DNA of 64,000 bases from contig NZ_BDDE01000018.1 in the NCBI RefSeq assembly GCF_008327685.1, positions 124,001 to 188,000 of the forward strand, read 5' to 3'. Of the stretch, positions 59,506 through 64,000 are shown piece by piece. The stretch comes from Actinomadura sp. K4S16 (GTDB lineage: Bacteria; Actinomycetota; Actinomycetes; Streptosporangiales; Streptosporangiaceae). The position numbers were made by a program, and so were the translations under genes. The notes under the pieces were generated by a model. It was not told the DNA's origin. It saw only the letters and a list, made by a program, of their open reading frames with translations, and did no database searches. Position 1 is the first letter of the stretch; each line of letters opens with the position of its first letter.

Positions 59506-61803
59506 TCACTCCGAGTGCAGGACCGCCGCCGTCTTGATCCGGGACGCCCGGCCCGCCGGGATCAGGGCGCCGAGCAGGGCGATCACGACGCCCGCGAGGA
59601 CGGACAGCAGCATCAGCGGCCAGGGGAAGATCTCCATGAGTCCGTAGGGGAGGACGAGGCGGCCGATGTCGGCCATGGCCGGCATCACCACATGGTGGGC
59701 GGCGAGGCCCAGCGGCAGTCCGATGAGTCCGCCGACCAGGCCGAGCACGGCCATCGAGGCGAGCACGACCGTCAGGACCTGCCTCGGGGTCGCGCCCAAC
59801 GATTTCAGGACGCCGAAGTCGCGCGCCCGGTCCTGGGTGTTGAGGATCACCGTGTTGAACACCCCGAGCCCGGCGACCGTGGTCAGCCCCAGGGTCAGCA
59901 GGGTGAGGAGCCCGAAGAAGATCACCTGGCCGGCCTCGATGCCCTCGGAGGCGGGCTCGGCGAAAATCCCGTCCGTCCTGAGCGCGGCGGCGTAGTCCTC
60001 CGGGGAGGTGCCGGGGGTGAGGGTGACCTCCAGACGGGAGGTCACCAAGCGGGTGCGCGGGCCGGACGGCTCCGGGGAGTCCGCCGGCTTCTCTCGGTCG
60101 AGGAGCGAGGTGAGGGACGCCCAGTCCGTGAGGACGGTGTCGCCGCCGTCCACGAGCGCCGTCCCGACGATCCGCAGGGCGGCCTTCCTGCCGTCCACGG
60201 TCACGACCACGGTGTCACCGATCTTCTTGCCGCCGTTCTTCAGGAACGGGTCGCCCACGACGGCCTCGCCCGGCCCGCCGAGCCAGCGGCCGTGCACCAT
60301 CCGGTAGCCGTGCCGGTCGGTGATGTCCCCTTCGTAGGCCTTCACCTGCACCGGCCGGTCGAACCCCGGCACGTGGGCCTGCTCGAACCGCGTGACGGCG
60401 ACCTTGGCGGTGCCGGGCCGGCCGGCCAGCGAGACCGGCTTGCCGTCGTCGAGGGGGACGATGACCTGGACGGTGTCGGTGAGTTCCGAGTCGGCGAGGT
60501 AGGCGGTAAGGGACCGGTTGAGGCCGGCGGCGAACGTCACCGCCGCCACCCCGAACGCGACGGCGGTGACGGTCATCGCGGTGCGGCCCGGCCGGGCGAA
60601 CGGCAGGCCCAGGCCCAGGCTGACGGGGCGCGGCAGCCGCGTCCGGGCCAGCGCCCGCTGCACCCGCAGGGCCCGGCCCCGGCTCGTCGCGGCGCCCGCG
60701 CTGACCGCGACCGCCGTCGGGATCCGGCCCGCCCGGACGGCCGGCACCAGTGCGGTGACGACGGCGACGGCGAGCACGCCGGTGAAGGCCAGGACGTCCA
60801 CCCAGGCCGAGACGCCGCTGGCGGTCGGCAGGTCGAACGAATCACCGAGCGTGGTGGAGAGCATCCCGGCCAGGACGTTGCCGATCACGATCCCGGCCAG
60901 GCTGCCCAGCACTCCCGGCACCGCGGTCATCACCACATAGACGCAGGTGACCTGGGCGGGGGTGAATCCGAGGGACTTGAGGACGCCGATGTGCCGGAAT
61001 CCCGACACGACCGCGCCGCTGATCACGTTGCCGATGATGAGCACCGAGACGATCAGCCCGGCGATCCCGAACGCGACGAGGAACGGGATGATGGTCGTCC
61101 CGGCCTCGGTGGCCTGGCGGCGGGAGACGAGGTAGCTCTGGCTCGCTGTCGCGGGCAGGCCGGCGGTGACCGTGCCGGCCGGGGCGGACGGGTCGGCGAG
61201 CCGGTAGAGCATCTGCAGGCCGTCCGGGGCGGTCAGCTGCCCGGGCGCCACCCACGCCTGCGCGGACCGGGTGATCGACCTGCCGATTCCGACGATGGTG
61301 AAGCTCCGCCCGTTGCTGAAGGTCACCTTCCGCCCGATCGGGTCGAACGGGAACCGCGCGTAGTCGGTGCCCAGCACGATCTCGCCGGGAGCGGTGGCCC
61401 AGCGGCCCTTCCGGAGGGCCAGCCGGTCGACCGGGTCGTCGTCGCGGACGCTCCGCTCGACGACCGTGAGGGGGCCGGGCGGAAGCAGCTCGGGCCCGTC
61501 CTCGCGCGTCTCGGGGACGTTCACGACCTGCGAGCGGAACGGGCCGCCCGCCGCCGTCACGCCCGGCCGGGACGCCGACGCCGCGACCTGAGCAGCCGTC
61601 GCCTTCGCGGGGTCGTAGGAGACCGTCAGATGGGCGCCGTGCTGCCGCGCGAACGCCTTGTCGTACGGACCGTCCACGGTGGCGAGCAGGCCCAGCGCGA
61701 GCACGACCGTCCCGGTCGACACCAGCAGCACCAGCGTGATGATGGTCGTCTGCAGCCTGCGCCGCCGCACCGCGAACCGCGCGGCCTGCCACACGGCCCT
61801 CAC
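59506..61803 (-). CDS. MacB/FtsX-type ABC transporter permease
   Basis: 765 residues from GTG 61803, overlapping the ATPase stop (GTGA). First membrane segment at ~18-42, long extracytoplasmic domain, three segments (FGIAGLIVSVLIIGNVI; CVYVVMTAVPGVLGSLAGIVIG; LAFTGVLAVAVVTALVPAV), a second domain and four more segments near the C-terminus. Two FtsX domains. Probably exports a peptide or lipid, or drives a wall hydrolase. The adjoining two-component system is divergent. Confidence 0.9.
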   Translation of the reverse strand: MRAVWQAARFAVRRRRLQTTIITLVLLVSTGTVVLALGLLATVDGPYDKAFARQHGAHLTVSYDPAKATAAQVAASASRPGVTAAGGPFRSQVVNVPETREDGPELLPPGPLTVVERSVRDDDPVDRLALRKGRWATAPGEIVLGTDYARFPFDPIGRKVTFSNGRSFTIVGIGRSITRSAQAWVAPGQLTAPDGLQMLYRLADPSAPAGTVTAGLPATASQSYLVSRRQATEAGTTIIPFLVAFGIAGLIVSVLIIGNVISGAVVSGFRHIGVLKSLGFTPAQVTCVYVVMTAVPGVLGSLAGIVIGNVLAGMLSTTLGDSFDLPTASGVSAWVDVLAFTGVLAVAVVTALVPAVRAGRIPTAVAVSAGAATSRGRALRVQRALARTRLPRPVSLGLGLPFARPGRTAMTVTAVAFGVAAVTFAAGLNRSLTAYLADSELTDTVQVIVPLDDGKPVSLAGRPGTAKVAVTRFEQAHVPGFDRPVQVKAYEGDITDRHGYRMVHGRWLGGPGEAVVGDPFLKNGGKKIGDTVVVTVDGRKAALRIVGTALVDGGDTVLTDWASLTSLLDREKPADSPEPSGPRTRLVTSRLEVTLTPGTSPEDYAAALRTDGIFAEPASEGIEAGQVIFFGLLTLLTLGLTTVAGLGVFNTVILNTQDRARDFGVLKSLGATPRQVLTVVLASMAVLGLVGGLIGLPLGLAAHHVVMPAMADIGRLVLPYGLMEIFPWPLMLLSVLAGVVIALLGALIPAGRASRIKTAAVLHSE

Positions 61804-62474
61804 CGGGTCACCTCGGCGGCCACGCGGCCGTCCTCGAACGCCACGACCCGGTCGGCGACCCGGGTGGCGAGCCGCTCGTCGTGGGTGACGATGAGGAGGG
61901 TCTGGCCGATCTGGTTGAGGTCCAGCAGCAGGTCCATGACCTGCTCCCCGGCCCGCGAGTCGAGCGCGCCGGTCGGCTCGTCGGCCAGCAGCAGGGCGGG
62001 CCGGTTCATCAGCGCGCGGGCGACGCCGACCCGCTGCCGCTCCCCGCCCGACAGCACCACCGGGTAGGCGTTGCGGCGGTCGGCGATGCCCAGCTCGTCG
62101 AGCAGCTCCAGCGCGCGGCTCTGCGCCTGCTTGCGCGAGGTGCCGAGCAGCTGGGCCGCCAGCATCACGTTCTCCAGCACCGGCAGGTCGTCGAGCAGGT
62201 TGAAGAACTGGAAGACCATGCCGATGCGACGGCGCCGGTACCGGGCCAGCTCGGCCTCGCCCATCGCCGTGATGTCCTCGCCGCGCACCACCACGGTGCC
62301 CGAGGTGGGCCGGTCCAGGCCGGCGATCATGTTGAGGAGGGTCGACTTGCCCGACCCCGACGGGCCCATCACCGCGACGGCCTGACCGGCCTGGATGTCG
62401 AGGGTCACCCCCGCGAGCGCGGCGGTCTCGCCGTACTCCTTGCGTACGTCCATCAGCTGGACCATCGGTTCCAT
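61800..62474 (-). CDS. MacB-type ABC transporter ATP-binding protein
   Basis: 224 residues. Walker A GPSGSGKST (Lys43), signature VLSGGERQRVGVAR, Walker B LLLADEPTGALDS, H-loop VTHDERLA. Belongs to the LolD/MacB subfamily. Coupled to the permease. Confidence 0.93.
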   Translation of the reverse strand: MEPMVQLMDVRKEYGETAALAGVTLDIQAGQAVAVMGPSGSGKSTLLNMIAGLDRPTSGTVVVRGEDITAMGEAELARYRRRRIGMVFQFFNLLDDLPVLENVMLAAQLLGTSRKQAQSRALELLDELGIADRRNAYPVVLSGGERQRVGVARALMNRPALLLADEPTGALDSRAGEQVMDLLLDLNQIGQTLLIVTHDERLATRVADRVVAFEDGRVAAEVTR

Positions 62475-62519
62475 GGCGGTGACGGTACGAGCCCCGCCCC
62501 CGCACGCGCGTCGGGTCCT

Positions 62520-62562
62520 GGATGTAAGTCCGGGGCCGGGTCAACCGAGGGATGTACGGCCG
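62520..62562. promoter_or_regulatory. GGATGTA direct repeats in the divergent promoter
   Basis: GGATGTAAGTCCG (62520-62532) and GGATGTACGGCCG (62550-62562) are 30 bp apart in the promoter shared by the ABC exporter and the kinase gene. A likely binding site of the NarL-type response regulator. Confidence 0.45.
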
Positions 62563-62613
62563 TGAACCGCCAGAATGATGCGCTCCGTCCGGGTCTGGCG
62601 GCAGGATGGGCGG

Positions 62614-63390
62614 ATGCTGCCCGCGTGGCTCGTGCCCCTCCTCGCCACAATCCCATCCACATGGGCCCTGTGGGAGCGGCGCAGGCGCCGCGCCGAGCTC
62701 GGGGCGCGGACCTGGCTGCTGGAACGCGAACGCGAGGGCGCCGCACGCCGGGCCGTCGAGGAGGAGCGGGCCCGGGTGGCCCGGGACCTGCACGACATCG
62801 TCAGCCACAGCGTCAGCGTCATGGTCGTCCAGGCGGGCGCGGCCCGGCACGGCGTCGACGGCGAGGCCGAGGACGCGCTGCTGGCCGTCGAGCGGACCGG
62901 CCGGGAGGCGATGACCGAACTGCGGAACTTGCTCGGCGTGCTGGCGCCCGCCCCCGACGGCGACGGTGAGGCGTTCGCCCCGCAGCCGTCGCTGGCGCAC
63001 CTGGGGACCCTCGTCGACCGGATCGCCTTCGCGGGCCTGCCGGTCGATGTGACCGTGACCGGCGAACCGTGCCCGCTGCCCACCGGGATCGACGCGACCG
63101 GGTACCGCATCGTCCAGGAGGCGCTCACCAACGCCTTGAAACACGGCACCGCCGGGGCGACGGCGGAGGTGACGGTGACCTACGGGAGACGGAACCTGCG
63201 GCTTGAGGTGCTCAACACCGGCCCGAGCGTGCTCACCGGAACCGGCCCCGCCCCACCCGAGAACAAGGGCGGCCGGGGCCTCGCCGGCCTGCGCGAACGG
63301 GTCGCCGTCTACGGCGGCGACCTCGACGCGCGCCGGCGCCTGGGCGGCGGCTACCGCGTGCGGGCACGCATCCCCCTGGAGCGGCCGTGA
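62614..63390 (+). CDS. NarL-type sensor histidine kinase, short sensor
   Basis: 258 residues from ATG 62614; ATG 62575 adds 13. Only one short hydrophobic segment (PAWLVPLLATIPSTWALW) precedes a coiled coil and the HisKA_3 motif RVARDLHDIVSHSVSVMVVQ, then HATPase (YRIVQEALTNALKHG; GRGLAGLRERVAVYGG). Usual kinases of this class have four or more membrane segments, so the sensor is truncated, perhaps replaced by interaction with the divergent ABC transporter. Confidence 0.88.
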   Translation: MLPAWLVPLLATIPSTWALWERRRRRAELGARTWLLEREREGAARRAVEEERARVARDLHDIVSHSVSVMVVQAGAARHGVDGEAEDALLAVERTGREAMTELRNLLGVLAPAPDGDGEAFAPQPSLAHLGTLVDRIAFAGLPVDVTVTGEPCPLPTGIDATGYRIVQEALTNALKHGTAGATAEVTVTYGRRNLRLEVLNTGPSVLTGTGPAPPENKGGRGLAGLRERVAVYGGDLDARRRLGGGYRVRARIPLERP

Positions 63391-64000
63391 CCAAGGTGCT
63401 GATCGCCGACGACCAGACACTGGTGCGCGGCGGCTTCCGCATGATCCTCACCAGGTCCGGGATCGAGGTCGTCGGCGAGGCCGCCGACGGACTGGAGGCG
63501 GTGACCGCCGCACGTCGCCTCCGGCCGGACGTGGTCCTCATGGACATCCGAATGCCCGGAATGGACGGCCTGGAGGCCACCCGCCGCGTACTCGCCGACG
63601 ATCCCACGTGCCGCGTCCTGATCCTGACGACGTTCGACCTCGACCAATACGTGTACTCCGCACTAGCCGCCGGCGCGAGCGGCTTCCTCCTGAAGGACGT
63701 CACCCCCGAACACCTGGTGGCGTCGGTGAAGCTCATCGAGACCGGCGACGCGCTGCTAGCCCCCTCCATAACCCGCCGCCTCGTCGAGCGATTCGCCCGC
63801 CCCGCACCGGCACCCCAGGGCCTGGACGTCCTGACCCCACGCGAGAAAGAGGTGCTCCGCCTGGTAGGCGGCGGCCTCTCCAACACCGAACTGGCCGCCC
63901 ACCTCCACCTGAGCGAGGCAACGGTCAAAACCCACGTAACCCGAATCTTCGCCAAACTAGGCCTACGCGACCGAGCCCAAGCCGTAGTGGTCGCCTACGA
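63387..64000 (+). CDS. NarL/FixJ-type response regulator (partial, 3' end outside window)
   Basis: 204 codons visible from GTG 63387, which overlaps the kinase stop (GTGA). Receiver with Asp53 (VLMDIRMPGMDG), LTTFD, FLLKDV; LuxR helix-turn-helix LTPREKEVLRLVGGGLSNTELA, VKTHVTRIFAKLGL. Only about 10-15 C-terminal residues are missing. Codons in the last 300 bp end in A more often than elsewhere. Confidence 0.92.
   Translation, partial: MTKVLIADDQTLVRGGFRMILTRSGIEVVGEAADGLEAVTAARRLRPDVVLMDIRMPGMDGLEATRRVLADDPTCRVLILTTFDLDQYVYSALAAGASGFLLKDVTPEHLVASVKLIETGDALLAPSITRRLVERFARPAPAPQGLDVLTPREKEVLRLVGGGLSNTELAAHLHLSEATVKTHVTRIFAKLGLRDRAQAVVVAY

Overview
The window is very GC-rich DNA of the filamentous-actinomycete type. 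G/C-ending codons, frequent GTG starts, many ATGA/GTGA stop-start overlaps, an XRE/DUF397 pair, PucR regulators, several ECF sigma factors and a FasR-fabD-fabH-acpP-fabF cluster followed by a DUF3145 gene all point to Streptosporangiales, most likely Actinomadura or a close relative (inferred from gene content only). It looks chromosomal. I see no rRNA, tRNA, CRISPR array, IS element or phage.

Layout. 1-5451: a cut DUF6745 gene with a small partner, a ThrE-like exporter, a DUF3592 membrane protein and a RecQ-like helicase with a phosphoribosyltransferase-like tail. 5846-7086: an ECF sigma factor coupled to a membrane-anchored partner. 7087-7770: a hairpin-rich gap ahead of a LysR-type regulator. 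8842-15444: a PfkB kinase, a GNAT/acyl-CoA-ligase fusion whose ATP-grasp part looks deleted, a proline-rich ORF, a DUF5998 and phosphodiesterase pair, and a sulfurtransferase. 15464-20183 (minus): a four-gene operon of a cytoplasmic subtilisin (S8), an ECF sigma factor, a 148-residue protein and a TPR-CHAT caspase-like protease. This is the most interesting unit in the window. 20305-21975: a decayed DUF3145 copy with its leader, a four-helix membrane protein, and the intact DUF3145 gene. 22133-24101: an RsbQ/RsbP-like pair. 24178-29114: fabF, acpP, fabH, fabD and fasR.

29148-34523: two paralogous secreted DUF1023 hydrolases around an acyltransferase, then a NarL-type two-component system. A GGTATGAC element links the two-component promoter and one hydrolase promoter. 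34608-37577: a PHP phosphoesterase, a degenerate class III cyclase-like protein, and the XRE/DUF397 pair. 37578-38101: a PHA-depolymerase remnant and an odd low-complexity block. 38102-39463: a secreted esterase. 39725-44359: a complete branched-chain amino acid type ABC transporter (livGFKHM), closed by a strong bidirectional terminator. 44461-48278: a GAF/PucR-type regulator, a 3-hydroxybutyrate dehydrogenase and an epoxide hydrolase. 48369-52102: two tandem Ser/Thr kinases with seven-bladed WD40 propellers. 52139-54655: a WYL regulator and a second ECF sigma/CU044_5270 pair. 54708-58762: a secreted Pro-rich peptide, an L,D-transpeptidase and an OmpR-type two-component system with 11-bp operator repeats. 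58776-64000: a DHFR-like reductase, a MacB-like ABC exporter and a second NarL-type two-component system cut by the window end.

Overall this is a regulation-rich chromosomal stretch: three ECF sigma factors, three two-component systems, two STK-WD40 kinases, an RsbQP module and four other one-component regulators beside FasR. The S8-sigma-CHAT operon reads as a self-contained proteolytic signalling system that controls transcription. It recalls the TPR-CHAT/sigma logic of type III-E CRISPR (Craspase) but has no CRISPR component nearby. Short 15-20 bp tandem duplications recur at gene starts, stops and promoters.
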